Below are positions 52,558 to 61,071 of a DNA stretch of 64,000 nt, piece after piece. Under the pieces are notes generated by a model, which did no database searches, was not told where the DNA came from, and saw only the letters and a list, made by a program, of their open reading frames with translations. The stretch comes from Oceanicola sp. (GTDB lineage: Bacteria > Pseudomonadota > Alphaproteobacteria > Rhodobacterales > Rhodobacteraceae): assembly GCA_022447275.1 (NCBI GenBank), contig JAKVBK010000015.1, positions 1 to 64,000 of the forward strand, written 5' to 3'. Position 1 is the stretch's first letter. Each line of letters opens with the position of its first letter. The translations under genes were made by a program, and so were the position numbers.

Positions 52558-53346
52558 CTATAGATCGAATGTTGCAAAAACGGGGGCGTGGTCGCTGGGT
52601 TTCTCCCAGCCACGGGCCGCGCGCAGGACGCGGCTGGAATGGGCTGACTGCGCAATATCGGCGGTGGCCCAGACGTGATCCAGCCTGCGGCCCTTGTCTG
52701 CGGCATCCCAATCGCGTGCCCGGTAGGACCACCAGGAATAGAGCTGGCCGTCGGGGATATCCTGCCGCGTGACATCGACCCACTGGCCGGCGCTTTGGGT
52801 TTCCGCCAGATGATCTACCTCGATCGGGGTGTGGCTGACCACTTTCAGCAGCTGCTTGTGAGACCAGACATCATCTTCGCGCGGTGCGATATTGAGATCA
52901 CCCACCAGAATGGCGCGTTCCGGGCGGCTCTCCCGGAACCAGTCGCGCATGTCTGTGAGATAGTCGAGCTTTTGGCCGAACTTCTCGTTGCGGTCACGGT
53001 CAGGCACATCGCCGCCTGCGGGGACATAGAAGTTGTGGATCAGGGTGCCATCTGTCAGCCGGGCAGCCACATGTCTTGCGTGGCCGAGGCTGGCAAAATC
53101 CATGTCGCCGGCATCCTCGAGGGGCAGGCGGGACAGGATCGCTACGCCGTTATAGCCCTTCTGCCCGCGCGCAACCATGTGGCCATAGCCGAGGGCGGCA
53201 AACTGCTCGAGCGGAATTTTGTCCACCGGGCTTTTGCACTCCTGCAGGCACAGGATGTCGGGGGCCTCTTCCTGAAGAAGTTTGGCGACGAGATCGGCCC
53301 GCAGTCGGACTGAGTTGATGTTCCAGGTGGCAAGTGTGAAGGGCAT
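52558..53346 (-). CDS. xth: exodeoxyribonuclease III
   Basis: A 262-residue EEP-fold AP endonuclease and 3'-5' exonuclease of base excision repair. All catalytic elements are present: TLATWNINSVRLR at the N-terminus, LCLQECKS with the metal-binding Glu (about 33), VARGQKGYNGVAILSR, LVGDLNIAPREDDV (about 150) and the C-terminal SDHAPVFATFDL. ATG 53346 is used; the longer frame to 53379 lacks support. It follows imuB by 101 bases on the same strand, so the two DNA-repair genes could share the SOS-controlled transcript. Confidence 0.96.
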   Translation of the reverse strand: MPFTLATWNINSVRLRADLVAKLLQEEAPDILCLQECKSPVDKIPLEQFAALGYGHMVARGQKGYNGVAILSRLPLEDAGDMDFASLGHARHVAARLTDGTLIHNFYVPAGGDVPDRDRNEKFGQKLDYLTDMRDWFRESRPERAILVGDLNIAPREDDVWSHKQLLKVVSHTPIEVDHLAETQSAGQWVDVTRQDIPDGQLYSWWSYRARDWDAADKGRRLDHVWATADIAQSAHSSRVLRAARGWEKPSDHAPVFATFDL

Positions 53347-53447
53347 GTTTGGCCTTGCTGGTTCGGAGGTTTTGCACATCTAGGCAGGGTGCGCGCGAAA
53401 GGCCAGAGAGCGCTGAAAATTTGCGCGCAGGGCGCGGGGCGTATTTG

Positions 53448-55139
53448 TCAGGCGAAACGGCCCTGACAGAACCAACCCGGTGACAGGGTGTCCCCATGCG
53501 CGAAATAGATCCACAACCGGTGCCCACGGTCCGTGTCGACACGCCAATAGTCGCGCTGGCCCGTGCGCCAATCCGGCAGGTCCAGCCACCATTCCGGTGC
53601 GATGCGTTCGGGGCCTGTGGCCGCCGTGATCGTCAGGGATTGGCGGCGCCACTGAAAGCGTGCGGGCAGGCGGGGAATGTCTGGTATGCCCATCAGTGGT
53701 TCGGGCCGGAACAGCAGCAAGGGGCGTGGTGCGGGCGGCATGGTCGGCCAATTCCGCGCGGGCTCGGACCAGGCTGCCGCCTGCACCTGGTCTGTCTTTT
53801 CGGGCAGGTGGCTGTCGCCGGGGTGCAGCCGGGTGACGGCCTCAAGCCCGATGCGCGCGCCAATCCGGCCGATCAGATCATCCAGGGCGGTGTCTGAGGC
53901 CAGGCGCTGGGCGGTATCTGCGCTGGCGCTGAGATGCCCGCGGTGCTGATGGGCGTGGACGGGCTCCGTGACCGTGGCTTGCAGGCGCAACATGTCGATG
54001 CCCGGTCCGGCATCGATATCGTCCAGTTTGAGTGCCAGAAGCGGACGCAGCCTGTCGGGGTTGGCCGAGGGGCGGGCAAGGCCCACCTCCACGGTTTCGC
54101 AGCGGTGATCGCAGCGAAAGGCCTGCAGGCGCACCCGCCGCGCCCCATGGCCCTTCTCGCGCAACCGGTCTGCAAGCGCTGGCAAAAGCCTGTCGAGCCC
54201 TGCCTGCACATCCTCAGTGAGGCCGATCGGTTCGGGCAGGGTGAGGCGGCAGGCAAAATGCAGGGGCGCCCGGGCGGGGGAGACCGGTTCTGGCGCTGTG
54301 CCGAAGGCCTGATCGAGGCGCATCACCAGGTCTTTGCCGAAGCGCCGGGCCAGAGCGGCCCGCGGTTGTCCGGCCAGGTCATCGATCCGGCGCAGCCCCA
54401 GGCGCGCCAGCTGTGCCACCGTATCCTGGGGCAGACGCAGGGCGGCAACAGGCAGGGCGGCCAGGGCTTGGCGTGTCTGCCCCGCCGGGGCCAGAACCCC
54501 AAAGCCGCTATCGCGCCCATCCCCGGGGGATGGCAGATGCGTCGGTGCGGCACCGCCCCGCTCCCAGTGGCGCCGTTTCGCAGCCCGGGAGCGTGTCGCA
54601 TAGGCCTCCATGTCGATGGCATCGCCCGAACGGTGTGGGGCGACATCGGGCGTGTTGCCCTGTCCCTGCCCATAGCGCGCCAGAGCCCAGGCGGCGCCGG
54701 GCGTATCGGCCAATCCGACGCGCACGGTCAGGCCCAAATCTGCGCAATCGAGGCCAACCTGCTCCATCACACCATGCTCGCCACCGAACAGGTGGGCACA
54801 GCCTGTCAGGTCAATGGTCAGGCCGGTCGTGCCGGCTTCGGCCACCCAGGGGGAAAACTTGCCGGCCCAGCGGCGCAGGCTGGCCAGGAAGGCGGCCTCG
54901 GCTGCCGGATCCGCGCTGCGTGTCAGCAGGGCGGGGCACATGGCGCGGGCATCCCGCAGGGGCTGGCCACGGCGCAGCCCCGCCGCGGAGGCTGCGGTGC
55001 TTAGTGCAGCCAGCGTGCGCGCGCCGCTTTGCTCGCGCACGGTGGCAAGGGGGGCTTCTATTGTGCCACGCGCCATCCGCAGCCAGCGCTCTGCGCCAAG
55101 CCGGGGAAACCAAAGGGACAGTATGCGTTTGTGCGGCAT
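53448..55139 (-). CDS. imuB: ImuB, Y-family polymerase-like subunit of the mutasome
   Basis: A 563-residue Y-family homologue that lacks polymerase activity and links ImuA and DnaE2 to the beta clamp in SOS mutagenesis. It starts KRILSLWFPRLGAERWLRMA, and the catalytic acidic residues of DinB are absent as in other ImuB proteins. LTIDLTGCAHLFGGEHGVME, the helix-hairpin LARLGLRRIDDLAGQPRAAL and the basic C-terminal tail GRDYWRV-type end (here QRDYWRVDTDRGHRLWIYF) are typical. ATG 55139 begins the conserved part. Neither imuA nor dnaE2 adjoins it. A perfect SOS box lies 72 bp upstream. Confidence 0.9.
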   Translation of the reverse strand: MPHKRILSLWFPRLGAERWLRMARGTIEAPLATVREQSGARTLAALSTAASAAGLRRGQPLRDARAMCPALLTRSADPAAEAAFLASLRRWAGKFSPWVAEAGTTGLTIDLTGCAHLFGGEHGVMEQVGLDCADLGLTVRVGLADTPGAAWALARYGQGQGNTPDVAPHRSGDAIDMEAYATRSRAAKRRHWERGGAAPTHLPSPGDGRDSGFGVLAPAGQTRQALAALPVAALRLPQDTVAQLARLGLRRIDDLAGQPRAALARRFGKDLVMRLDQAFGTAPEPVSPARAPLHFACRLTLPEPIGLTEDVQAGLDRLLPALADRLREKGHGARRVRLQAFRCDHRCETVEVGLARPSANPDRLRPLLALKLDDIDAGPGIDMLRLQATVTEPVHAHQHRGHLSASADTAQRLASDTALDDLIGRIGARIGLEAVTRLHPGDSHLPEKTDQVQAAAWSEPARNWPTMPPAPRPLLLFRPEPLMGIPDIPRLPARFQWRRQSLTITAATGPERIAPEWWLDLPDWRTGQRDYWRVDTDRGHRLWIYFAHGDTLSPGWFCQGRFA

Positions 55140-55210
55140 GGACAAAGAGACGTACGGACATGTGGAGAGGGCTGGCGATTCCCGCCAGTGATCAGCATAG
55201 TCTACATCTA

Positions 55211-55225
55211 GAACAAAATAAGAAC
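55211..55225 (-). promoter_or_regulatory. LexA SOS box upstream of imuB
   Basis: GAAC (55211-55214) and GAAC (55222-55225) separated by seven bases match the alphaproteobacterial SOS consensus GTTC-N7-GTTC when read on the minus strand. It lies 72 bp upstream of the imuB ATG, in an AT-rich stretch suited to a promoter. LexA control of imuB is well known in this class. Confidence 0.82.
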
Positions 55226-55406
55226 AAATCCCGTGCGTCGCGCATTTCCAGGGGCTGCATGCCAAGACGTCCTGAGTGCATGTCACCGCGATTTGCTGCA
55301 TGCGCTCCGGCCTTTTGCTTCCCGCTAACGGGGTAAACCCGCGCTTTCCCGCTGTCGTGATCCGGAAAGAGTTGCAATCCGATCGCGTTTTGCACCAGCC
55401 TGTCGG

Positions 55407-55430
55407 CAGGCCCCGGACAGATGGGGCCTG
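55407..55430 (+). repeat. 8-bp inverted repeat in the leader of the formaldehyde dehydrogenase gene
   Basis: CAGGCCCC (55407-55414) and GGGGCCTG (55423-55430) are exact complements with an eight-base loop, ending 24 bases before the adhC ATG and just ahead of its ribosome site. It is not a terminator (no T-tract). It may be an operator or an mRNA hairpin affecting translation. Confidence 0.4.
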
Positions 55431-55454
55431 TGAAAAAGTGGGAGGGTATCGGAT

Positions 55455-56567
55455 ATGAGAACGCGTGCTGCTGTTGCGCTACAGGCTGGCAAACCATTGG
55501 AAGTCATGGAGGTGAACCTTGACGGCCCTCGTGCTGGCGAGGTGCTGGTCGAGATTAAAGCGACGGGGATTTGTCACACGGATGAATTCACCCTGTCTGG
55601 CGCTGATCCCGAAGGCATGTTCCCGGCGATCCTGGGGCACGAAGGGGCGGGCGTTGTGCTTGAATGTGGCCCCGGTGTCACCAGTCTGAAGCCCGGCGAT
55701 CATGTGATCCCGCTCTACACGCCAGAATGTCGCGAATGCGAATATTGTCACCATCCGAAGACCAACCTGTGCCAGTCGATCCGGGAAACTCAGGGCCGCG
55801 GCGTCATGCCGGACGGCACCAGCCGCTTCAGCACGCTCGATGGCGACCCGATCCTGCACTACATGGGCTGCTCGACCTTCTCAAATCACACGGTGATGCC
55901 TGAGATCGCACTGGCCAAGATCCACCCCGACGCGCCGTTCGACAAGGTTTGCTATATCGGCTGCGGGGTGACGACGGGTATTGGCGCGGTGATCAACACC
56001 GCCAAGGTGGAGATCGGCAGCCGGGCCATTGTGTTCGGCCTCGGCGGTATCGGGCTGAACGTGATCCAAGGCCTGCGCCTCGCAGGGGCCGACCAGATCG
56101 TGGGCGTTGACCTGAACCCTGACAAGGTCGCCATGGCTGAATATTTCGGCATGACCGATTTCGTGAACCCCAGTGAGGTGGAGGGCGATCTTGTGCCCTA
56201 TCTGGTCAACCTGACCAAGGGCGGAGCCGATTACACCTTTGATGCTACGGGCAACGTGGATGTGATGCGGGCGGCGCTGGAAAGCGCGCACAAGGGTTGG
56301 GGCGAGTCGATCATCATCGGTGTGGCCCCGGCGGGCGCTGAAATTTCGACCCGCCCGTTCCAACTGGTGACGGGGCGCAGCTGGCGCGGCACGGCCTTTG
56401 GCGGCGCGCGCGGACGCACAGATGTGCCGAAGATCGTGGAGTGGTACATGGACGGCAAGATCGAGATCGATCCGATGATCACCCACACGCTGACATTGGA
56501 CGAGATCAACAAGGGCTTTGATCTGATGCATGCCGGCGAGTCGATCCGCTCAGTCGTGGTGTACTGA
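55455..56567 (+). CDS. adhC: S-(hydroxymethyl)glutathione dehydrogenase / class III alcohol dehydrogenase
   Basis: A 370-residue zinc alcohol dehydrogenase that oxidises the glutathione-formaldehyde adduct to S-formylglutathione, and can reduce S-nitrosoglutathione. Catalytic zinc ligands are in [15 protein letters not shown] and GHEGAGVV, structural zinc cysteines in [19 protein letters not shown] (about 93-108), and the NAD site in [19 protein letters not shown] (about 195). [19 protein letters not shown] is class III specific. GGAGG precedes the ATG. The usual S-formylglutathione hydrolase (fghA) is not next to it. Confidence 0.95.
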   Translation: MRTRAAVALQAGKPLEVMEVNLDGPRAGEVLVEIKATGICHTDEFTLSGADPEGMFPAILGHEGAGVVLECGPGVTSLKPGDHVIPLYTPECRECEYCHHPKTNLCQSIRETQGRGVMPDGTSRFSTLDGDPILHYMGCSTFSNHTVMPEIALAKIHPDAPFDKVCYIGCGVTTGIGAVINTAKVEIGSRAIVFGLGGIGLNVIQGLRLAGADQIVGVDLNPDKVAMAEYFGMTDFVNPSEVEGDLVPYLVNLTKGGADYTFDATGNVDVMRAALESAHKGWGESIIIGVAPAGAEISTRPFQLVTGRSWRGTAFGGARGRTDVPKIVEWYMDGKIEIDPMITHTLTLDEINKGFDLMHAGESIRSVVVY

Positions 56568-56627
56568 CATCGCGGCCTCTGCGCGACGTCTGACACTCGC
56601 TCGGCCCTTTTCAGGGCCGGGCGCACC

Positions 56628-57140
56628 ATGACCCCCCAAGCGCTGCGTATCCGCCCGTTGGAACCTGCGGATGAAGCCCCATTGACCGCGGTTTTGACAC
56701 CTGTCTTTCGCGCCGGTGACAGCTACACGCTCGACCCGGATTTGCCCGACGCGGCCTATTGTGCCTATTGGACGTCACCGGGCCATGAGGTGTTTGTGGC
56801 AGAGGACGCGCACGGCGCCTTGCTGGGCACCTACTACATGCGGCCCAATCAGGGCGGCGGCGGCGCCCATATCTGCAATTGTGGCTACATCACCGCCGTG
56901 CACGCGCGCGGGCGGGGCGTGGCCCGCGCCATGCTTGCCCATTCCCTTGAGCTGGCGCCAAAGCGCGGGTTTCGCGCGATGCAGTACAACTTTGTCGTTG
57001 CTACCAACACACGGGCAATCGCAACATGGCAGGCGGCTGGCTTTCGCGAGGTCGGGCGGCTGCCCGGCGCGTTCAAACACCCGCAACAGGGATACGTGGA
57101 CGCGCTGGTCATGATGAAACAGTTTGGCACGGAGGCGTGA
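56628..57140 (+). CDS. GNAT family N-acetyltransferase
   Basis: A 170-residue acetyltransferase. The acetyl-CoA loop follows the pattern VHARGRGVARAMLAHSLELA (about 88-107), preceded by the beta-4 strand CNCGYITAV and followed by QYNFVVATNTRAIATWQAAG and FREVGRLPGAF. It lies 60 bases after adhC and two bases before the NYN-domain gene. The substrate, protein or small molecule, is unknown. Confidence 0.9.
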   Translation: MTPQALRIRPLEPADEAPLTAVLTPVFRAGDSYTLDPDLPDAAYCAYWTSPGHEVFVAEDAHGALLGTYYMRPNQGGGGAHICNCGYITAVHARGRGVARAMLAHSLELAPKRGFRAMQYNFVVATNTRAIATWQAAGFREVGRLPGAFKHPQQGYVDALVMMKQFGTEA

Positions 57141-57141
57141 T

Positions 57142-57864
57142 ATGACGCAGGCAAGCCCACCTCTCATCGCTGTCCTGATCGATGCGGATAACACGTCCCC
57201 GAAATATGCGGAGGCCATCTTCGAGGAGATCGCCAGTTTGGGAGAGGCGGCTGTGCGGCGCGTCTATGGGGATTTCAGCTCGCACCAGATGAAAGGCTGG
57301 AACAAGGTTCAGGCGGAACTGGGCCTTGTCCCCCATCACCAGCCAGCCAACACTGTGGGCAAGAATGCCTCTGATATCGCCCTTGTCATCGACGCGATGG
57401 ATCTGATGCATTCCGGACGCTTTGACGGGTTTGCCCTCGTCAGCTCCGACAGCGATTTCACCCGTCTGGCAAGCCGGCTGCGCGAACAGGGGCACGATGT
57501 TTTTGGCATTGGCCAGCAGAAAACACCCGAGGCCTTCCGGAAGGCCTGCAAGCGCTTCATCTTTCTCGAAAACATCGTTGAGCCCGAAGCCCCCAAGGGC
57601 TCTGGCGGGCGCAAGATGGATGATGCGCAACTCAAAAAGCTGAACACTGCGCGGGATCTGATCCTGCGGGCCATGGATGCCCTCGATCAGGACGATGACT
57701 GGTACACGCTCGGCCAAATTGGCCAGCATGTGACGGCAGCCTCCCCCGATTTCGACACGCGCACATACGGGTTTCGCAAGTTCTCTGACCTTGTGAAAGC
57801 GATCCCGATTTTTGAAACCCGTCGCGCAGATAACAACCAGCTGCAGGTGCGGCGCCTAGACTAG
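57142..57864 (+). CDS. NYN domain protein with C-terminal OST-HTH/LOTUS domain
   Basis: A 240-residue protein. The NYN (PIN-like RNase) domain holds acidic residues in AVLIDADNTSPKYAEAIFEE (Asp about 13), KNASDIALVIDAMDLMHSG (about 75-85) and ALVSSDSDFTRLASRLREQ (about 100). The C-terminal OST-HTH/LOTUS domain, an RNA-binding fold, covers DDWYTLGQIGQHVTAASPDF, YGFRKFSDLVKAIPIFETRR. GGAGG overlaps the GNAT stop region just before ATG 57142. An RNA-degrading or RNA-binding role is likely. The family is widespread, but its bacterial targets are largely unknown. Confidence 0.9.
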   Translation: MTQASPPLIAVLIDADNTSPKYAEAIFEEIASLGEAAVRRVYGDFSSHQMKGWNKVQAELGLVPHHQPANTVGKNASDIALVIDAMDLMHSGRFDGFALVSSDSDFTRLASRLREQGHDVFGIGQQKTPEAFRKACKRFIFLENIVEPEAPKGSGGRKMDDAQLKKLNTARDLILRAMDALDQDDDWYTLGQIGQHVTAASPDFDTRTYGFRKFSDLVKAIPIFETRRADNNQLQVRRLD

Positions 57865-58014
57865 CCAAAGATGGCGCCCTGCGGCTGGCGGACCCGCGCG
57901 ATTGGACGGCACTGCGGTTCCCGACGTCAGGGCATACGCCTTCGCAGCGGTGGCACGGCTGGACGCAGGGGCCGTGTGCCTTACTTGTTTGGCCAAGTGA
58001 GTTTTGGAACCGCG

Positions 58015-58728
58015 ATGCTGATCCTGACCAAGTCCACCCTGCGCAACCCTTCGATCCTTCAGACGCGCACCCTGCCGCGGAAATTCTTCCGCAGGGTGAT
58101 GGTGCTGCCGCGTGGCGCCACTGTCGGGCAATGGCTGCGGATCGTGGTAGAGAACCAGTTCCTGCGCTACATGGTAACGCTGCTGCCGTTCGTGGGGGTT
58201 GTCCTCGTCTGGGAGGACGCCGGGCTTGCCGTGGCCCATGCCCCCCTTCCGATGGTTGCCGCAATCATGGTGGTCGAGATGCGGGTGCTGCGTTTGTCAA
58301 AGAAGGCGCGCGAAGTTCTGATCACCCCCGATGAAGCCGCCCGTAGATTGGATTTGCTGGCCTTCCGGGCCAAGGCCATCTTGCGCAGCGTTGCCGCGCA
58401 GCAGGGGCTGGCTGAGGGGGAATTGCATCTTGTGATCGAACAGTCAGAGCTCGCGCGGGTTGCCCCGCTCACGCTTGTCACCATCCAGTCTGATGCACCA
58501 AAGCCCCATGTGCTTGATCTCGATCCGGCCGCCCGCGCCATCGTGCAAGAGGGGCTGTTCGATGCGGATCTGAGCGAGCGCGCGTTGCTTGAGGTCAATC
58601 TGATGCAGGGCACCTTCCTGCGGACAATCCGTGTTGAGGCGCGGTCGGTCTCGGCCCATGCCCGGTTGGCCGCCGTGCTGGAGGGTGCGCCCGTCGCCGG
58701 GCCAGATTTGCAAGGGGCCGGCACATGA
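58015..58728 (+). CDS. unknown membrane-associated protein of the MoxR/VWA module
   Basis: A 237-residue protein that I do not recognise. Residues 1-45 are basic, then two hydrophobic stretches follow (FLRYMVTLLPFVGVVLVW, and LPMVAAIMVVEMRVL), then a soluble region of about 150 residues with SKKAREVLITPDEAARRLDL and regular Leu/Glu-rich helices. ATG 58015 is chosen; the frame to 57871 is unsupported. Its stop overlaps the AAA+ gene start by four bases, so the three genes at 58015-61042 are translationally coupled. It may anchor the AAA+/VWA pair to the inner membrane (inference). Confidence 0.7.
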   Translation: MLILTKSTLRNPSILQTRTLPRKFFRRVMVLPRGATVGQWLRIVVENQFLRYMVTLLPFVGVVLVWEDAGLAVAHAPLPMVAAIMVVEMRVLRLSKKAREVLITPDEAARRLDLLAFRAKAILRSVAAQQGLAEGELHLVIEQSELARVAPLTLVTIQSDAPKPHVLDLDPAARAIVQEGLFDADLSERALLEVNLMQGTFLRTIRVEARSVSAHARLAAVLEGAPVAGPDLQGAGT

Positions 58729-59831
58729 GTGTGAATGCCACGTCTGTTTCCGCGGGCGCGGCGCTGGAGGTTCTGGATGCAGGCTGGAAGGCCCAGGCAG
58801 ACGGAGGGCTGCGCGCCTCTTGGATGCTGCATGGTCGGCCCGGTGTCGGGAAAACGCAGATCGTCCAGACCTTGGCAGACCGCCACGGCGCCACGCTGTT
58901 TGACTTGCGGCTGACCACGATCGAGCCACAGGATCTGCGCGGCTTGCCATTTTACGATCACGCAGCCAAGCGCACGGTCTGGTATCGCCCCGAGGATCTG
59001 CCCGATGATCCCGATCGCCCGGCCATATTGTTTCTGGACGAGCTCACCGCCGCCGCCCCCGGCTTGCAGCCCACGGTCTATGGCCTGCTGCAGGAACGGC
59101 GGGTCGGCCGGCATGTCTTGCCGGACTCGGTGTTTATTGTGGCGGCGGGCAACAGCGTTGAGGATGGTGCGGTGGCCTATGAGATGGGGGCCGCCCTTGC
59201 CGACAGGCTGGTGCACATGATCGTGCAGCCCGATGCGCGCGACTGGCTGGAAGGCTTTGCCGTCACGGCGGCGCTGCATCCGGCCGTCACCGCCTTTATC
59301 CGCACCCGTCCGGACTTGCTGGAAACATCCGAAGAGGCCCTGCGGCGCGGCCATATGATCGCCTGCACCCCAAGATCGTGGGAACGGGTCAGCCAGATCC
59401 TGAAAACAGTTCCGGACCGCCGCATCCGCAATACCATGATCGCAGGCACCGTTGGCACGGTTGCGGCGGCTGAATTTGCGCTGGTCGCCGATGAGATTGC
59501 CGCAACCGTCGATGTGCAGGCCCTGCTGGAAACGCCCCGGCGGGCCCGCGCGGACCTCTATCCCGAGACGCTCCACGGGATGACGGCGCTCGTCTACGCG
59601 CTGGTGGCCGAAGCCCGCCCTGAAACGCTGCCCGAGGTGATCGATGTTCAGGCCGATATCGCCCATCTCAAGGGCGCTGCGCACAGGTCTTTGCCGCTGC
59701 AGGATCTGACAAGTTTTGGCTTTGAAATCCTGATCCGCAAGGCCTTGGAGGCGGGGTGGCAGCAGGCCTTTGCCGAGTCGCAAAGCTATGCGGAATACGC
59801 GCGCAGCCGGGAAGAGGCCGGGCTGCAATGA
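58725..59831 (+). CDS. MoxR-type AAA+ ATPase
   Basis: A 368-residue AAA+ ATPase. Walker A is MLHGRPGVGKTQIVQTLADR (P-loop about 34-41), Walker B AILFLDELTAAAPGLQPTVY (about 100), sensor 1 FIVAAGNSVEDGAV and sensor 2/arginine region RRGHMIACTPRSWERV (about 205). MoxR ATPases act with VWA proteins as chaperones that load cofactors or remodel complexes. It is coupled by four-base overlaps to the unknown membrane protein before it and the VWA protein after it. Confidence 0.9.
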   Translation: MSVNATSVSAGAALEVLDAGWKAQADGGLRASWMLHGRPGVGKTQIVQTLADRHGATLFDLRLTTIEPQDLRGLPFYDHAAKRTVWYRPEDLPDDPDRPAILFLDELTAAAPGLQPTVYGLLQERRVGRHVLPDSVFIVAAGNSVEDGAVAYEMGAALADRLVHMIVQPDARDWLEGFAVTAALHPAVTAFIRTRPDLLETSEEALRRGHMIACTPRSWERVSQILKTVPDRRIRNTMIAGTVGTVAAAEFALVADEIAATVDVQALLETPRRARADLYPETLHGMTALVYALVAEARPETLPEVIDVQADIAHLKGAAHRSLPLQDLTSFGFEILIRKALEAGWQQAFAESQSYAEYARSREEAGLQ

Positions 59832-61042
59832 GCCATTCCGCCCGGGCCCGTCGGGCGCTGGCCCAACTGCAGGAGGTGGATCCCGCCCTCGGTGTTCTGG
59901 CCCTGTGGTGTACCCACCGCGATACGAATGCGCCGACCTTTACCGAAGGGGAAACCATCTACTATGGGCCCGGCTTTGAAAGCTTGCCCGCGCATGAACA
60001 GGTGGGGGTTGCTGCCCATCATGTCCTGCATGTGGCTTTGCGCCACTCCGCCCGCTCTGAGGCGCTTGCCCAGCGGCTGGGAGAGCGCTTTGATGCCGGG
60101 CTTTACGCTTTGGCCGCCGATGCCATCGTAAATGAAACGCTCATCGCTGCGGATCTGCCGGTGCCGCGTCCGGCAGTGACACTTGGCGCGTTGCTCAAGG
60201 ATATTGGCGCGCCCTCGGCCTCGGCGTTGACGGCACTTGCGGATTGGGATGCAGACCGTCTGGCATTGCGGCTGCACCGGGATGGTGCCACGCGCGCCGC
60301 TGCGGCTGAGCATGGGGCGGCCCGCGCGTTTGCGCCGGATCTGGCGCCGCATCAGGGAGGCGGCGGGCCCGATGAGGACAAGGCCGCAGATTGGCAGGGC
60401 CATCTTGTGCGCGCGATGGAGGCGGGCCGGTCTGCCGGGGCAGGGATTGGTATGCTGGGCCGGGTGATCGCGGATATCACGCCCGCCCAAATCCCCTGGG
60501 AACGACACCTGCGTGGATTGCTTGCCAAGGCGGTGGCAGAGGCCCCTCAGATAACCTATCGCCGACCTGCGGGCCGGTGGGTTGCCATGGCCGCACACGC
60601 TCAGGAAACCGGCGCCCCTGATCCGGTATTTGAGCCGGGCCGCCAGCGCACCGCCTGGCGTCCACGCATCGTCGTTGCCATCGATACCTCCAGTTCGATT
60701 GAGCCGCTCACCCTGCGCCTGTTTGCAGCCGAGGCGGATGGCATCGCGCGCCGCACGGGCGCCGAGATCATTGTTTTGAGCTTCGACACCGTCATTCAGT
60801 CAGAGCATGTGGTGCGTGCGGGCCTTCTCAGTGCGCTCCGCGATGGCAGTCTCACAGGGGGCGGTGGCACGGATTTTGACCCGGTTCTGGAACGCCTTCG
60901 GGCGCTCGCACCCTCTGCGGCCGTGATCCTCACCGATCTTGAGGCTGTGGTCGGACGCGCCCCGGGGTGCCCCGTGATCTGGGTGGCTCCCAGCGGGGCG
61001 CCAATGCCGCCCTGGGGGCATGTCCTCACCCTTGATACGTGA
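59828..61042 (+). CDS. DUF2201 metallopeptidase-like / VWA-like domain protein
   Basis: A 404-residue protein. The N-terminal half resembles the DUF2201 putative metallopeptidase domain, but the expected HExxH reads HHVLH within VAAHHVLHVALRHSAR (about 62-76), with a further His, so the catalytic Glu is replaced. The C-terminal VWA-like domain has an intact MIDAS: DTSSS in RIVVAIDTSSSIEPLTL (about 280), the Thr in GGGGTDFDPVLERL and ILTDLEAV. Its start ATGA overlaps the AAA+ gene. By family analogy it is the substrate adaptor of the MoxR ATPase. A metal-binding, non-proteolytic role is likely (inference). Confidence 0.85.
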   Translation: MSHSARARRALAQLQEVDPALGVLALWCTHRDTNAPTFTEGETIYYGPGFESLPAHEQVGVAAHHVLHVALRHSARSEALAQRLGERFDAGLYALAADAIVNETLIAADLPVPRPAVTLGALLKDIGAPSASALTALADWDADRLALRLHRDGATRAAAAEHGAARAFAPDLAPHQGGGGPDEDKAADWQGHLVRAMEAGRSAGAGIGMLGRVIADITPAQIPWERHLRGLLAKAVAEAPQITYRRPAGRWVAMAAHAQETGAPDPVFEPGRQRTAWRPRIVVAIDTSSSIEPLTLRLFAAEADGIARRTGAEIIVLSFDTVIQSEHVVRAGLLSALRDGSLTGGGGTDFDPVLERLRALAPSAAVILTDLEAVVGRAPGCPVIWVAPSGAPMPPWGHVLTLDT

Positions 61043-61071
61043 TCCTGTTCTGATGCTGCCTTTGGTGCTGT

